Positions 7,825 through 16,915 are shown, counted from the stretch's first letter. The stretch: DNA of 64,000 nucleotides from SAR202 cluster bacterium (GCA_016872285.1 VGZZ01000008.1:1-64000), one strand, 5' to 3'. A program made the numbers and translations. Notes: a model not told the origin generated them from the sequence alone.

Positions 7825-9099
7825 GTGGCAACTCTAAAAACGAAGGCCCCGGCCCAGAACGACTCCGTATTTGCCATGGCTGTCCAGCAGTTCAACGCCG
7901 CCGCCGACAAGCTCGGCTTAGACAAAGGCATGCGCGCCGTCCTCAGTTCATGTAAACGCGAGTTCACCGTCAACTTCCCCGTCAAAATGGACAACGGCAG
8001 CGTCAAAGTCTTCACCGGCCATCGCGTCCAGCACAACGTCACCCGCGGCCCCGCCAAAGGCGGCATTCGATACCACCAAGACGTCTCCCTTGACGAGGTC
8101 AAAGCCCTCGCCAGCTGGATGACCTGGAAATGCGCCGTCACCAACATCCCCTACGGCGGCGGCAAGGGCGGCATCACCGTCAACCCCAAAGACCTATCCA
8201 AATCTGAGCTCGAACGCCTCACCCGCCGCTTCGCCACCGAAATCTCCCCCCTCATCGGCATCGACTCCGACATCCCCGCCCCCGACGTTAACACCGACGG
8301 CCAGATCATGGCCTGGATCATGGACACCATCAGCATGCACAGCGGCTACACCCAGCCCGGCATCGTCACCGGCAAGCCCATTAGCATCGGCGGCACCTTG
8401 GGCCGCACTGAGGCTACCGGTCGCGGCGTCATGATCACGGCGCGAGAGGCCGCCAAGAAGCAGCGCCTCAGCCTTCAGGGCGCCAAAGTGGCCGTCCAGG
8501 GCTATGGCAACGTTGGATATTACGGCGCCACCCTGCTGCAGCGCCAAGGCTCCAAGATCATCGCAGCCAGCGACAGTGGCGGCGGCGTTCATAACGACAA
8601 AGGTATGGACGCCGAAGCCCTCCAGGCCCACAAGGTCAAGACCGGCTCCGTCTCTGGCTACAAAGGCGGCGACAGCATCACCAACGCCGAGCTCCTGGAG
8701 CTACCCTGCGACATCCTGGTCCCCGCCGCACTGGAGCGCCAGATAACCGGGAAAAACGCCTCCAAGGTCAAGGCCAAGGTCATCGTTGAAGGCGCCAACG
8801 GCCCCACCACGCCCGAGGCCGACGCCATCCTGGACAGCAAAGGCGTCGTCGTCGTCCCTGACATCCTCGCCAACGCCGGCGGCGTCGTCGTCTCCTACTT
8901 CGAATGGGTCCAGGACCTCCAGCGCTTTTTCTGGGACAAGGATGATGTAGACAAGAAGCTGGAAGCCGTTCTGACCAAGAGCTTTGACCAGGTCATGGCC
9001 CTCTCCGCCAAGCACAAGACCAACATGCGCACCGCCGCCCTCGTCCTCGCCGTCCAGCGCGTCGCTGAGGCCACCACCATCCGCGGCATCTACCCCTAA
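7825..9099 (+). CDS. gdhA: Glu/Leu/Phe/Val-type glutamate dehydrogenase
   Basis: 424 residues from a GTG start with AAGGAG 8 nt upstream. It interconverts glutamate with 2-oxoglutarate and ammonia. Signatures: R-G-P-A-K-G-G-I-R-Y (substrate side, near 75), P-Y-G-G-G-K-G-G-I (catalytic lysine, near 110), P-A-P-D-V-N-T near 152 and the Rossmann motif G-Y-G-N-V-G near 233. The length matches hexameric class I enzymes of about 420 residues. It is monocistronic, ending in a strong hairpin shared with the convergent lipoprotein gene. Confidence 0.93.
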   Translation: MATLKTKAPAQNDSVFAMAVQQFNAAADKLGLDKGMRAVLSSCKREFTVNFPVKMDNGSVKVFTGHRVQHNVTRGPAKGGIRYHQDVSLDEVKALASWMTWKCAVTNIPYGGGKGGITVNPKDLSKSELERLTRRFATEISPLIGIDSDIPAPDVNTDGQIMAWIMDTISMHSGYTQPGIVTGKPISIGGTLGRTEATGRGVMITAREAAKKQRLSLQGAKVAVQGYGNVGYYGATLLQRQGSKIIAASDSGGGVHNDKGMDAEALQAHKVKTGSVSGYKGGDSITNAELLELPCDILVPAALERQITGKNASKVKAKVIVEGANGPTTPEADAILDSKGVVVVPDILANAGGVVVSYFEWVQDLQRFFWDKDDVDKKLEAVLTKSFDQVMALSAKHKTNMRTAALVLAVQRVAEATTIRGIYP

Positions 9100-9122
9100 A
9101 ACGCCCCTTTAACCCAACCGTT

Positions 9123-9162
9123 AAAAGGTACGGCCCCCGATGAATCGGGGGCCGTACCTTTT
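9123..9162. terminator. bidirectional terminator between gdhA and lipoprotein gene
   Basis: A perfect 18-bp inverted repeat: AAAAGGTACGGCCCCCGA, loop TGAA, then the exact complement ending in CCTTTT. A-run and T-run on both sides let it serve both convergent genes. Confidence 0.88.
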
Positions 9163-9189
9163 AACGCGATCTTAGGAACTACTGTCAGT

Positions 9190-9699
9190 TTACTGATTCA
9201 CGCTATACTTGGTCGTCACAATCATAGCTGCCAGTGGGAACGAGTTCTGGAAGGCCATAACATGCTCGCCTTCTACGTCCGCCGTGATCTCCTGCGTATG
9301 CTCTATATCCTGGCCCGTCAGCAAAAGCTGGGAGCCCAGCGGGTCGTTTATGGCCATAATTATCCCGGCGTCGCCCCTGTTCTGCCCCTGCGTGTCCCCC
9401 GCGCCCACCACGGAAGAGCGTACCTTTACGCTAACCTTCAGCGTGTCTCCAATCTTTAGCGGCACTAATAGCTGGCCAAATTGAGAGGGCGGGATAAACG
9501 TAACTTCCTCTTTAGTGTAAGCCTCCGTTTTGCCCCCGCCGCCTGAGGCTGGCGTAGTGCCGGGGTTTACAGTGCCGCTCGCGGACCTGGTGGGCGTGTT
9601 GGTCGCCACGGAGCCGCCGTCGCCGCCGCAAGCCGCCACCAGCAAAAGCGCCAGAAGCGCCGCCGCCAGCGCCCCCAGGATATTTCTGCTCTTCAACAT
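9190..9699 (-). CDS. GOLD/emp24-like lipoprotein, paralog 1
   Basis: 169 residues from the ATG at 9699, which has GGAGG 7 nt upstream (an in-frame ATG at 9720 is less likely). A signal peptide ends in the lipobox L-L-V-A-A-C followed by Gly-Gly, then a Thr/Gly/Ser-rich linker. The globular part (about 60-169) contains F-x-P-P-S-Q-F, K-x-G-D-T-L-K-V-S, V-V-G-A-G-D, a conserved I-N-D-P-x-G and an end pattern F-Q-N-S-F-P-L...Y-S-V-N-Q. This resembles a small beta-sandwich of the emp24/GOLD kind (F-x-N-x-F-P hallmark). Two similar genes follow on the same strand. Function is unknown; it is probably on the cell surface. Confidence 0.75.
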   Translation of the reverse strand: MLKSRNILGALAAALLALLLVAACGGDGGSVATNTPTRSASGTVNPGTTPASGGGGKTEAYTKEEVTFIPPSQFGQLLVPLKIGDTLKVSVKVRSSVVGAGDTQGQNRGDAGIIMAINDPLGSQLLLTGQDIEHTQEITADVEGEHVMAFQNSFPLAAMIVTTKYSVNQ

Positions 9700-9870
9700 A
9701 CTTGAGCCTCCGCTAAACATTTGGATAACTTTCGTGAGAGAACTCCGTCAGGGAAACAACACAGGCCCATTCTTGATACAGTGCGAGTATGAATATCATG
9801 GACGAAAACGCCCAAATTAGCAAGCCTGCCATCAACTAATTCACTTCCGGTCGCGGAGTTGGTGCCCGTT

Positions 9871-10365
9871 CTACTGATTTATAGAATACGTTACCGTCAC
9901 GCTCTGGGCTTGCAGCGGGAAGGGATTTTGAAAGATTATCTCGTGCTCGCCATTTGCGTCTGCCGTCAATTCAATCTCGTCCGTTTTTTCCTGCTCCCCA
10001 CGATATACCGAATTCTCCGACGGATCGTTGATAGCCATAATCGCCCCGGCCTGCGCCAGGTTGCTCACGTCGCCGGCCCCCACAATCACCGACTGCGCCA
10101 CATACTTGACCTTCAGCTTATCGCCCGCCTTCAGGGACACCTTTATCGTGTCGAAATTGTTTGCCGTCAAGAAAAGCGTCGCGCTTCCTGAAGACGGCTG
10201 GGGCGTGGACTCCGCCTGCTGCGTCGGCGCCCGCGTTGGCCCGCCATTTCCATTCTCGCTTCCGCCTCCGCACCCCGCCGCCAGCCCCACAGACATGGCT
10301 GCCATGAGCAGCGCGCCCATCATCCTTAGCATCCAGCCCCTGCCATGAACGTATCCAATGTTCAT
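9871..10365 (-). CDS. GOLD/emp24-like lipoprotein, paralog 2
   Basis: 164 residues from the ATG at 10365 (GAGGG 7 nt upstream; an in-frame ATG at 10386 exists). Lipobox G-L-A-A-G-C, then Gly-Gly-Gly and a Pro/Thr/Gln linker. The domain repeats the pattern of paralog 1: K-A-G-D-K-L-K-V, I-V-G-A-G-D, M-A-I-N-D-P, A-N-G-E-H-E-I-I-F-Q-N-P-F-P-L and the terminal Y-S-I-N-Q. It is closer to paralog 1 than to paralog 3. No enzyme motif is visible. The domain name is inferred from the hallmark pattern. Confidence 0.75.
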   Translation of the reverse strand: MNIGYVHGRGWMLRMMGALLMAAMSVGLAAGCGGGSENGNGGPTRAPTQQAESTPQPSSGSATLFLTANNFDTIKVSLKAGDKLKVKYVAQSVIVGAGDVSNLAQAGAIMAINDPSENSVYRGEQEKTDEIELTADANGEHEIIFQNPFPLQAQSVTVTYSINQ

Positions 10366-10386
10366 ATGAGCGCCCTCAGCCTCCAT

Positions 10387-10769
10387 TCCTGCTAAGCATT
10401 CCGCAAGCAGTACCGGCTAAATCCCCGCGACGCAGACTCTAAGTGTCAGCCCTGCGCGTAAACATTGTCAAGCCTGGCCGCAAACCCGCCCATCTGGTCT
10501 CCCTCTCTGGCGCCCCCTCTTCTCCTATCGCAAAGAGCTCCGCTGCCTTAAAGCATATATCGCGGCGTCCGATGCAATCGGACCTGTTTCGAGTATCCCC
10601 CGAGGGAAGAAGAAGGGGGATAGAGCCTGCCCTGAGCTTGTCGAAGGGGGTGATGAGGGTCCCCTAATTTATGACCAGGTATGTATCGCGCATCATACAT
10701 TTGATACAGCAGTAGCCACCCCGCCATCGCTATCGGACCCTGGCGCCATTCCCAACGCCAGCCGTGGCG
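10387..10769. repeat. intergenic gap with rearranged composite repeat
   Basis: About 10494-10672 is a scrambled composite element. It starts with CCCCTCTTCTCCTATCGCAAAG and is interrupted by about 55 nt of unrelated sequence. It continues with the hairpin-bearing GTCCGATGCAATCGGACC, then GAGTATCCCCCGAGGG and a GCCTGCCCTGAGCTTGTCG insert, and ends GGGTGATGAGGGTCCCC. The remaining bases before the next gene hold an imperfect hairpin (10740-10768) but no T-run. Confidence 0.65.
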
Positions 10770-11324
10770 TCAGGGATTTATCACGTAGTCCAGCTTAACT
10801 GACTCGCCTTGGAATGGAAAGGAATTTATGAAAGTAAACGTATACTTGCCGGCGGACTCAGCGGTAAAATTTACCGTGTCCTCTTTCGTTGGTTTTCCCT
10901 CATAAATCACGTTCCCTAGCGGGTCCGTCACCGCCAGCGTCACCTCACTCTCCACCTGGCCCTGCTGGCTCCCCCCCGTCCCCAGTGCTGACCTTCCCAC
11001 AACCTGGCTCCTGGCTACAAAATGCAGCCGGACCGCATCGCCCCCATTAAGCGAAAGGTTAAAGTCTTTGAACTGAGACGGCGGCACGTAAATCTCCTGG
11101 CTGCCTGTTGCCGCCTGGTCTCCCTGCGACGCCGTGGTCGCTGCGGGTGTGCTTGTTCCGTCTGTTCCCGTCCCATCAACATTCAAAGGTTGGCTGGCGC
11201 CGCCGCACGCAGCCATCGACGCTGTAAAAACCGTCCATATCATCAGAGCTATCCCCAGCCTGGCCCTGCCATTTAAACCCCTGCTTCCACGCAGCAAATG
11301 GCGCGTTTCATCAAAGGATCTCAT
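10770..11324 (-). CDS. GOLD/emp24-like lipoprotein, paralog 3
   Basis: 184 residues; start ATG with GAGG 7 nt upstream. A longer N-region is followed by a hydrophobic segment and the lipobox A-S-M-A-A-C-G-G. The linker is Thr/Gly/Ala-rich. The domain has Y-V-P-P-S-Q-F, N-G-G-D-A-V-R-L, V-V-G-R, V-T-D-P-L-G-N-V-I-Y, and the hallmark F-I-N-S-F-P-F near the C-terminus. It differs from paralogs 1 and 2 by a Ser/Gly/Gln insertion in the middle. Three copies in a row next to a substrate-binding lipoprotein suggest a surface assembly or binding role, but that is inference. Confidence 0.75.
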   Translation of the reverse strand: MRSFDETRHLLRGSRGLNGRARLGIALMIWTVFTASMAACGGASQPLNVDGTGTDGTSTPAATTASQGDQAATGSQEIYVPPSQFKDFNLSLNGGDAVRLHFVARSQVVGRSALGTGGSQQGQVESEVTLAVTDPLGNVIYEGKPTKEDTVNFTAESAGKYTFTFINSFPFQGESVKLDYVINP

Positions 11325-11422
11325 AAGTACACCTCAACAGGAGAGTTCATAAAGAACCAGTCTTTCCGCCTCATACACCCTCTTCACTCTCCGTTGCGAA
11401 TAAGGGAGCGTCGTAACTCCTG

Positions 11423-11461
11423 CTGCCACGGCCCGCCTGAGAGGCCGGCCGTGGCAGTTTT
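11423..11461. terminator. hairpin downstream of the substrate-binding protein gene
   Basis: The stem CTGCCACGGCC/GGCCGTGGCAG (11 bp) encloses a smaller GCCT-GAGA-GGC hairpin. T-rich sequence follows on the plus side, while on the minus strand (the direction of the gene) no clear T-run follows. It is a strong cruciform; its terminator role is plausible but not certain. Confidence 0.45.
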
Positions 11462-11483
11462 CTCCTCGACTACACCATCCCAT

Positions 11484-13289
11484 CTACTTAAAAACGGCCT
11501 TGGTGTACTCGTGGTAGCGAACAGGGCCAAAGTGAAGCTGGTTCACGGTGTAATCTTCCACCACCTTCGGGTCCACCCCCACTTCGGGAATCACCCAGAA
11601 CAGCGGCACGGTGACGTGATTGGCTTTCCACCAGTCCCCCAGCTCCTTGGACATCTTGAGCCTTTCCTTCAGGTCTATCGTGTTATCGTACTTGCGCTTC
11701 CAGTCTGTGACAAACTGGTGCTCAATAAACCCTCTGGGGTTCTCAAACCAGGAGAAGCTCAGAGACAGGGAAATGGGGTCTAACGAGTAGCGCGTCAGGT
11801 TCACGCTTCCCGTCCACTTCTTTTCCTGTTGCTCCTGCCGTGAAAGTCCGGCTTCGATAATCTTGAACTCTATGTCAATCCCAATCTCCTTCCACATGGC
11901 TGCCATAGCCTCCGCTATGTCAGGCATCTCAGGCAGACCGCCGGTGTCCAATGTAGTCTCAAATTTCAGCTTGAACCCGTTGGGATACCCGGCCTCCGCC
12001 AACAATTGTTTGGCTTTTACGGGATCACCGTTCCCCGGATATGGCCAGCCTCCCGCGCAGCCTGTCTTACCTTGTGGACCCGGATGCGGCGCCCAGGCAT
12101 CTTTGCAGTCTTCGCGCCAGGGCGGGAAATACTCCACCGGGTCTGGCATACCTTTACCCTTTAGGAACCTGTCGTTGATGGCGTTTCGGTTGATGGCTAG
12201 GTTCATCGCCTCCCGCACCTTAACGTTTCGCACAGGATCGTTGGGGTTGTGATTAGGCACCTGCCGTCCGTCAAAGGTTGGGTTCTGGTAGTAAGGAACG
12301 CGGATCCAAACGTGAAAGCCCGGCAGCGTAGATTTGTAAATCTTTATTCCGCGGCCAATCAGTTCTTCGTGGGCTGTTCTCGGGACGTCCACTATATGCG
12401 CTTCCCCCGCGATCATCTGGGCCACGCGGGTTGCCGCCTCAGGGACCCACAGGAACTGCAGCTCGTCAAAGTCCGACGACTTGCGCCAGTGGGGCTTGTT
12501 GGCCTTGAAAAGCATGTGCTGGTTGACGACCTTCTCCACAAAGCTGAAGGCCCCGGTGCCCATAGGCTTAGCCAGATAGCCGTCCTGGCCGCCCACGTCG
12601 TTCCAGTAGTCCAGGCTGGTGATGCCAAAGGTCCATTCCTCCGACAGAACGAAAGGCATCTCCAGGTCTATTAGCTTATGGCGGATATACACCTCATGGT
12701 CGCCTCTCAGTTCAATGGCGCTGGCGTCGTCGGCAATTCTCACCCAGTCGGCGGGAGATTCGGCCTTATTCTTCTTTCCTGCCATAATCTCCCAGGTGTG
12801 CCGCACGTCCTTGGAGGTGAACTGCTTGTATTTGTCGGAGGCCTTGCCGTCCAGCCAGAACGGGATCCCTTGGCGGAGCTTGAAAGTCCAGTTCCTGCCT
12901 GTGTTGTCCACGTTCCAGGAAGTGGCGAGCTGGATAGGCTTCTCTTCGTCGGTGATTATGTCCATGCCCACCAGGTACTCATGGACGTTATGCAGGTGTC
13001 CGCCGGCGCTCTGGAAGGTCTGAAAGTGCCCCGTTACCTGCCCCGCCGGGGCCACCATTGATACCTTCAATCGAGGTGATACTGGCACCCTGCCGGCCGT
13101 CGTCGTGCGCGTGGGCGAAGGTGCGGAAGTGGCGGTAGCAGTGGTGCCCGGACGCGATGTCGCTGTGGAAGTTGCGCCCGGCGTCTCGTCTTCGCCGCAG
13201 GCCAGGATGAATAGGGTTAGAATCGCGAGTCCAGATACTATTAGAAGCAGCCTTGAATACGTGCGCCTGTTTCCTGGTTCCATATTCAT
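11484..13289 (-). CDS. ABC transporter substrate-binding lipoprotein, family 5 (peptide/nickel type)
   Basis: About 601 residues. A signal peptide ends in the lipobox T-L-F-I-L-A-C, followed by a Thr/Ala/Ser/Pro-rich linker. Family 5 features include R-Q-G-I-P-F-W (the K-L-R-x-G-V-x-F motif) near 150, the A-x-N-x-x-A-I/R-D-A-I-like A-I-N-R-N-A-I-N-D-R near 365 and V-K-A-K-Q-L-L-A-E-A-G-Y near 420. The family binds peptides, nickel chelates or sugars for an ABC permease; no permease or ATPase genes are adjacent, so this is an orphan component. TTG 13292, ATG 13289 and ATG 13283 are alternative starts; AGAGG lies just upstream. Confidence 0.88.
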   Translation of the reverse strand: MNMEPGNRRTYSRLLLIVSGLAILTLFILACGEDETPGATSTATSRPGTTATATSAPSPTRTTTAGRVPVSPRLKVSMVAPAGQVTGHFQTFQSAGGHLHNVHEYLVGMDIITDEEKPIQLATSWNVDNTGRNWTFKLRQGIPFWLDGKASDKYKQFTSKDVRHTWEIMAGKKNKAESPADWVRIADDASAIELRGDHEVYIRHKLIDLEMPFVLSEEWTFGITSLDYWNDVGGQDGYLAKPMGTGAFSFVEKVVNQHMLFKANKPHWRKSSDFDELQFLWVPEAATRVAQMIAGEAHIVDVPRTAHEELIGRGIKIYKSTLPGFHVWIRVPYYQNPTFDGRQVPNHNPNDPVRNVKVREAMNLAINRNAINDRFLKGKGMPDPVEYFPPWREDCKDAWAPHPGPQGKTGCAGGWPYPGNGDPVKAKQLLAEAGYPNGFKLKFETTLDTGGLPEMPDIAEAMAAMWKEIGIDIEFKIIEAGLSRQEQQEKKWTGSVNLTRYSLDPISLSLSFSWFENPRGFIEHQFVTDWKRKYDNTIDLKERLKMSKELGDWWKANHVTVPLFWVIPEVGVDPKVVEDYTVNQLHFGPVRYHEYTKAVFK

Positions 13290-13373
13290 CAACCTCTATT
13301 TCTAAATTAGACGTTAACCATTATTTCTAGACCAATATTTCTGCTTTCCCTCCTTCCTCCAATATTTGACTCT

Positions 13374-13402
13374 CTTGTAAGCTATAAATATATTTTTGTC
13401 AA
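13374..13402 (-). promoter_or_regulatory. promoter of the substrate-binding protein gene
   Basis: On the minus strand TTGACA (13402-13397), a 17-nt spacer, then TACAAG (13379-13374). It lies in a markedly AT-rich 150-bp gap, about 80 nt before the start. The -10 box is weak. Confidence 0.45.
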
Positions 13403-13567
13403 CACGACACTAAATAGTTGTCATTAGTAATCTATTTATTTCGTAGATAGCTGTATTTATTAGTACGACTTACGAACTATCACAGATGTGTCCTCGCGGA
13501 TAATTCGCCCATCGTAATAGTCCCAACGGACCGCTGGCCCCTCCCTGCCGCCGCCGCGAGACCCCGC

Positions 13568-14317
13568 CTACTGCCCCGTCTTCCCCCCGTCGATGACCAG
13601 CTCCGCCCCCGTCATGTACGAGGACTCGTCCGACGCCAGGTACAGCACCCCGTATGCCACGTCCTCCACCCTCCCGAATCGCTTCAGCGGCACCGCCTCC
13701 ATCTGCGATTTCCTGTACCCCGCGTCTCCCATCAATTCCGCGATCATATCCGTCTCAATCGGCCCCGGATGCACCGAATTCGCCCTGATCCCCTCCCGCG
13801 CGTACTCCACTGCCGTCGCTTTGGTGAATATCCGCACCGCTCCCTTCGATGCGTGGTACGCCGACGTCTCCGCGCTCCCCACCAGCCCTGACGTCGACGA
13901 TATGTTGATAATCGACCCTCCTCCCGCTCGGCGCATCGCCGGTATACACGCCTTCGTCCCCAAAAACACCCCCGTCACGTTCACCGACATCAGCCTCTCC
14001 CACCTCTCCACGCTGATTTTTTCCAGCGATTCCTTCCAGAACACCCCCGCGTTGTTCACCAGCACGTTCAGCTTCCCGTACTCCCTCTCCGCTTTCGACA
14101 CCGCCGCCCGCCATTCCTCCTCCACCGTCACGTCCAGCCTCACAAAACTCGCCTTCCCTCCCTCCCGACGTATCCCCTCCGCCACCGACTTCCCCTCCTC
14201 CTCCAGCACATCCCCAATCACCACACACGCCCCCTCCCTGGCAAACAGCCCAGCCTCCGCCGCCCCCATCCCCTTAGCCCCACCGCTAATCAACGCCACC
14301 TTGCCGGCCAGCCTCAT
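13568..14317 (-). CDS. short-chain dehydrogenase/reductase (SDR) 1
   Basis: 249 residues from the ATG at 14317 (GGAG 7 nt upstream; an in-frame ATG at 14335 adds six residues). A classical SDR: cofactor motif G-G-A-K-G-M-G near 13-19, N-N-A-G near 87-90, catalytic Ser in I-I-N-I-S-S-T-S-G, the Y-H-A-S-K active-site pair (Y-x-x-x-K) and a C-terminal I-D-G-G. An Asp in the G-D-V loop at the end of beta2 suggests NAD preference. It should oxidise or reduce a secondary alcohol/ketone; the substrate is unknown. The strand is opposite to the next two SDR genes. Confidence 0.9.
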   Translation of the reverse strand: MRLAGKVALISGGAKGMGAAEAGLFAREGACVVIGDVLEEEGKSVAEGIRREGGKASFVRLDVTVEEEWRAAVSKAEREYGKLNVLVNNAGVFWKESLEKISVERWERLMSVNVTGVFLGTKACIPAMRRAGGGSIINISSTSGLVGSAETSAYHASKGAVRIFTKATAVEYAREGIRANSVHPGPIETDMIAELMGDAGYRKSQMEAVPLKRFGRVEDVAYGVLYLASDESSYMTGAELVIDGGKTGQ

Positions 14318-14335
14318 ATCTCGCTCCACTTTCAT

Positions 14336-14763
14336 ACGCTAGGCAATATTCTACAGAATGCTTCCGAGTAATGTTCCCTCAGCGTCAGCTTATCTTATCC
14401 TCTCCCATTGAACGCTTGATGCAAATTAAACTACCCGCCTGCCATTTGCACAGACTGGGCCAATGTCCCGTCAGGTTCTCCCCCTTCGGCCTGAAAGGCG
14501 AAGGGGGAGTTAGAGGGGGTTGTGGTTCCTATTTTATCTTCCCCTTCCAGCAGGAATGGGCCAGGGGATGGTATCCCGACTACGAACAACTTGTGTATTG
14601 TGGATCACACGTTTGATGGGAAGACTTAGACATGAGCGTCATGAATTAAGATAGGGAGGATTATGAGCACTCCAGTCAAGCAAAATCCTCTCCCTCATTT
14701 CCCCCCTCTGAAGTTCTCTGATACTATAAGCCACGCTCAATTTACGCAAACCGTGGGGTAACT
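14336..14763. repeat. gap with composite repeat (copy A3, 14471-14578)
   Basis: 14396-14425 is a degenerate start piece (TCCTCTCCCATTGAACGCTTGATG), also seen near 18214, 23160 and 31160. 14471-14578 is a full composite element with module 1 CTCCCCCTTCG/CGAAGGGGGAG. Its module 2 has a mutated right arm (GGAATGGG). The remaining bases up to the next gene show no ORF; GGGGTAACT before the ATG may serve as ribosome binding site. Confidence 0.75.
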
Positions 14764-15534
14764 ATGGAACTCAAAGGTAAAAAAGCCCTGGTCACCGGCG
14801 CCGCCAGCGGCATCGGCCGAGAGATCACCCTCCTCCTGGCCAAGGAAGGCGCTAAAGTCGCCGTCACCGACATCGCCATGCTCCCCGGCGAAGGCGTCCT
14901 CCGCGAGGTCGCCGCCCTCCACGCCGAAGGCCTCCCCCTCCGATGCGACGTCTCCTCCCCCGCCAGCGTCGACTTCACCTTCTCCACCGTCACCGCCACC
15001 TTCGGCGGACTGGACATCCTCGTCAACTGCGCCGGCATCGGCGGCGGCAAACCCCTCATCGACGAGACCGAGGAGCAGTGGGACAAGGTCATGGACACCA
15101 ACCTCAAAGGCGCCTTCCTATGCTCCCAGCAGGCCGCCCGCGCCTTTATCAAACAGGGCCGCGGCGGACGAATCGTCAACATCGCTTCCACCGCCGCCGA
15201 CAACGCCCGCCCCGGCGCCTCCGCATACAGCGCCTCCAAGGCCGGCATGGTCCAGTTCACCAAAGTCCTTGCCCTGGAGCTGGGCCCCCACAACATCACC
15301 GTCAACGCCGTCTCCCCGGCCATGACCGACTTCTCCACCGGCCCCAACCCCAAGTCCACCCCCGCCTATCGAGAAGCCTTCATCAAGCAAGTCCCCCTGG
15401 GCCGCGCCGCCCAGGCCTCGGAAGTCGCCCAGGCCGTCCTCTTCCTCGCCTCCGACAAAGCCGCCTTCATCACCGGCGAAGTCATCCACGTAGACGGCGG
15501 CTACTCCGCCGGCAAAACCCAGGTCCGCGGCTAA
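14764..15534 (+). CDS. short-chain dehydrogenase/reductase (SDR) 2
   Basis: 256 residues, classical SDR. T-G-A-A-S-G-I-G lies at 12-19, the N-C-A-G variant of N-N-A-G near 88, catalytic Ser in I-V-N-I-A-S-T-A, Y-S-A-S-K near 157-161 and H-V-D-G-G-Y-S-A at the C-terminus. Asp after beta2 (V-T-D-I) points to NAD(H). It is about 40% similar by eye in motifs to SDR 3 but clearly distinct. A repeat separates it from SDR 3, so the two are probably not one transcript. Confidence 0.9.
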   Translation: MELKGKKALVTGAASGIGREITLLLAKEGAKVAVTDIAMLPGEGVLREVAALHAEGLPLRCDVSSPASVDFTFSTVTATFGGLDILVNCAGIGGGKPLIDETEEQWDKVMDTNLKGAFLCSQQAARAFIKQGRGGRIVNIASTAADNARPGASAYSASKAGMVQFTKVLALELGPHNITVNAVSPAMTDFSTGPNPKSTPAYREAFIKQVPLGRAAQASEVAQAVLFLASDKAAFITGEVIHVDGGYSAGKTQVRG

Positions 15535-15614
15535 ATTAGGCAAGTCCCATGCAATTCGAGCAGTTCAACGTTGCTTTAGTAGACGAACGCCTTGCCATAT
15601 GCATCTGTTCTTCT

Positions 15615-15659
15615 TTCCTCTCCCTTGATGGGAGAGGATTAAGGTGAGGGTGAAACACT
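15615..15659. repeat. intergenic repeat, CTCCCTTGATGG type
   Basis: A clean copy: the hairpin CTCCCTTGATGGGAG followed by AGGATTAAGGTGAGGG and TGAAAC. It matches copies at 5671, 23047 and 29601. Confidence 0.8.
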
Positions 15660-15799
15660 GGCGCTACGATACGTCCGACAGGCATAACCACACCTTCCAT
15701 CGCACTCTCTTCCCTCCCGTCTCGTGTCTGCGGGAATTGGATAAGAGAATTTCAGATCTTAGCAGGACTCTTACTTAACTAACCCCCAGGAGGCTCCCC

Positions 15800-16582
15800 A
15801 TGGACTTCCGCGGCAAGTCCGCCATCGTCACCGGCTCCGGCCAGGGCATCGGCCGCTCCATCGCCAAAGACCTCGCCGCCCGAGGCGCCCACGTCCTCGT
15901 CTCCGACCTCCGGCCCCAGGGCGTCGACGCCGTCGTCTCTGAAATCCGAAAGGCCGGCGGCACCGCCGCCTCCTTCCTCTGCGACGCCACCAACCCCCAG
16001 CAAGTGGACTCCCTCGTAAACGTCGCCCTCGGCTCCTTCGGCAAAATCGATATCCTGGTAAACAACGTGGGAGGCAGCGGCACCCAGGGCGTCGACCAGA
16101 TCGAAGAGGTCACTAACGATCTCTGGTCCTTCATCATGGACCTCAACATGAAAAGCATGTTCCTCTGCAGCCGCGCCGTAGCGCCCTCCATGAAGGCCAA
16201 AGGCTGCGGCAAAATCGTCAACCTTTCCTCCATGGCCGCCCACGGCAGCTTCGGCGGTCGAGGCGCCGCCGCCGCCCGGCTCCCCTACGCCGGCGCCAAG
16301 GCTGGCGTCGTCGGCTTCACCCTCCAGCTCGCCAAAGACCTCGGCCCCTTCGGCATCAACGTCAACGCCGTCATGCCCGGCCTCATCCTCACCGAACCCG
16401 GCACCCGCATCGCCCAGCGATATGCCACCCTGTCCGAAGAAGCCAAACAGAAGTCCCTCGAACGCGTCCCCCTGGGACGCCGCGGTACGCCCGAAGAAGT
16501 CGCCAAAGCCGTCGCCTTCCTCGCCTCTGACGACGCCTCCTACATCACCGGCGTCATCCTGGAAGTCGCGGGTGGCATGTAA
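15800..16582 (+). CDS. short-chain dehydrogenase/reductase (SDR) 3
   Basis: 260 residues with a CAGGAGG ribosome binding site 9 nt upstream. T-G-S-G-Q-G-I-G near 12-19, N-N-V-G in place of N-N-A-G near 88, catalytic Ser in I-V-N-L-S-S-M-A, then a Y-A-G-A-K active site. An alanine/arginine insertion between Ser and Tyr (G-R-G-A-A-A-A-R-L-P) lengthens the substrate loop. C-terminal L-E-V-A-G-G-M is typical of FabG-like members. It is probably an NAD(P)-dependent ketoreductase. Confidence 0.9.
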   Translation: MDFRGKSAIVTGSGQGIGRSIAKDLAARGAHVLVSDLRPQGVDAVVSEIRKAGGTAASFLCDATNPQQVDSLVNVALGSFGKIDILVNNVGGSGTQGVDQIEEVTNDLWSFIMDLNMKSMFLCSRAVAPSMKAKGCGKIVNLSSMAAHGSFGGRGAAAARLPYAGAKAGVVGFTLQLAKDLGPFGINVNAVMPGLILTEPGTRIAQRYATLSEEAKQKSLERVPLGRRGTPEEVAKAVAFLASDDASYITGVILEVAGGM

Positions 16583-16710
16583 CCCGCCATAAAGCTAAAA
16601 TACTCTAGATTAAGCACCTTCCCATAATCTTCCGATTTGCTCTTTCACATTACGTGGCTTTATCTACCATTCATCGGCTGCAAGCCAGCCTGGGATTTTT
16701 CTGCATCCCA

Positions 16711-16846
16711 TCAGGTTCTCCCCCTTCGGCCTGGAAGAGCCTGTCCCGAGTACCCCCCGAGGGACGAAGGGGGAGTTAGAGGGGGTTGTGGTCCCTTATA
16801 TTCTCTTCCCCTTCCAGCAGGAAGGGGATAAAGGGGATGGTATCCC
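16711..16846. repeat. composite double-hairpin repeat (copy A4, interrupted)
   Basis: Module 1 is split: CTCCCCCTTCGGCCTGGAA is followed by an inserted GAGCCTGTCCCGAGTACCCC piece before the right arm CGAAGGGGGAG. Linker and module 2 (CCCCTTCC-AGCA-GGAAGGGG, tail GATGGTATCCC) are intact. Confidence 0.8.
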
Positions 16847-16915
16847 GAATGAGAACGAGGCTTGCACCTCTTCTCGAGGCAAACGAATAAAGACTTTGGA
16901 GACAACACCCCGCCC

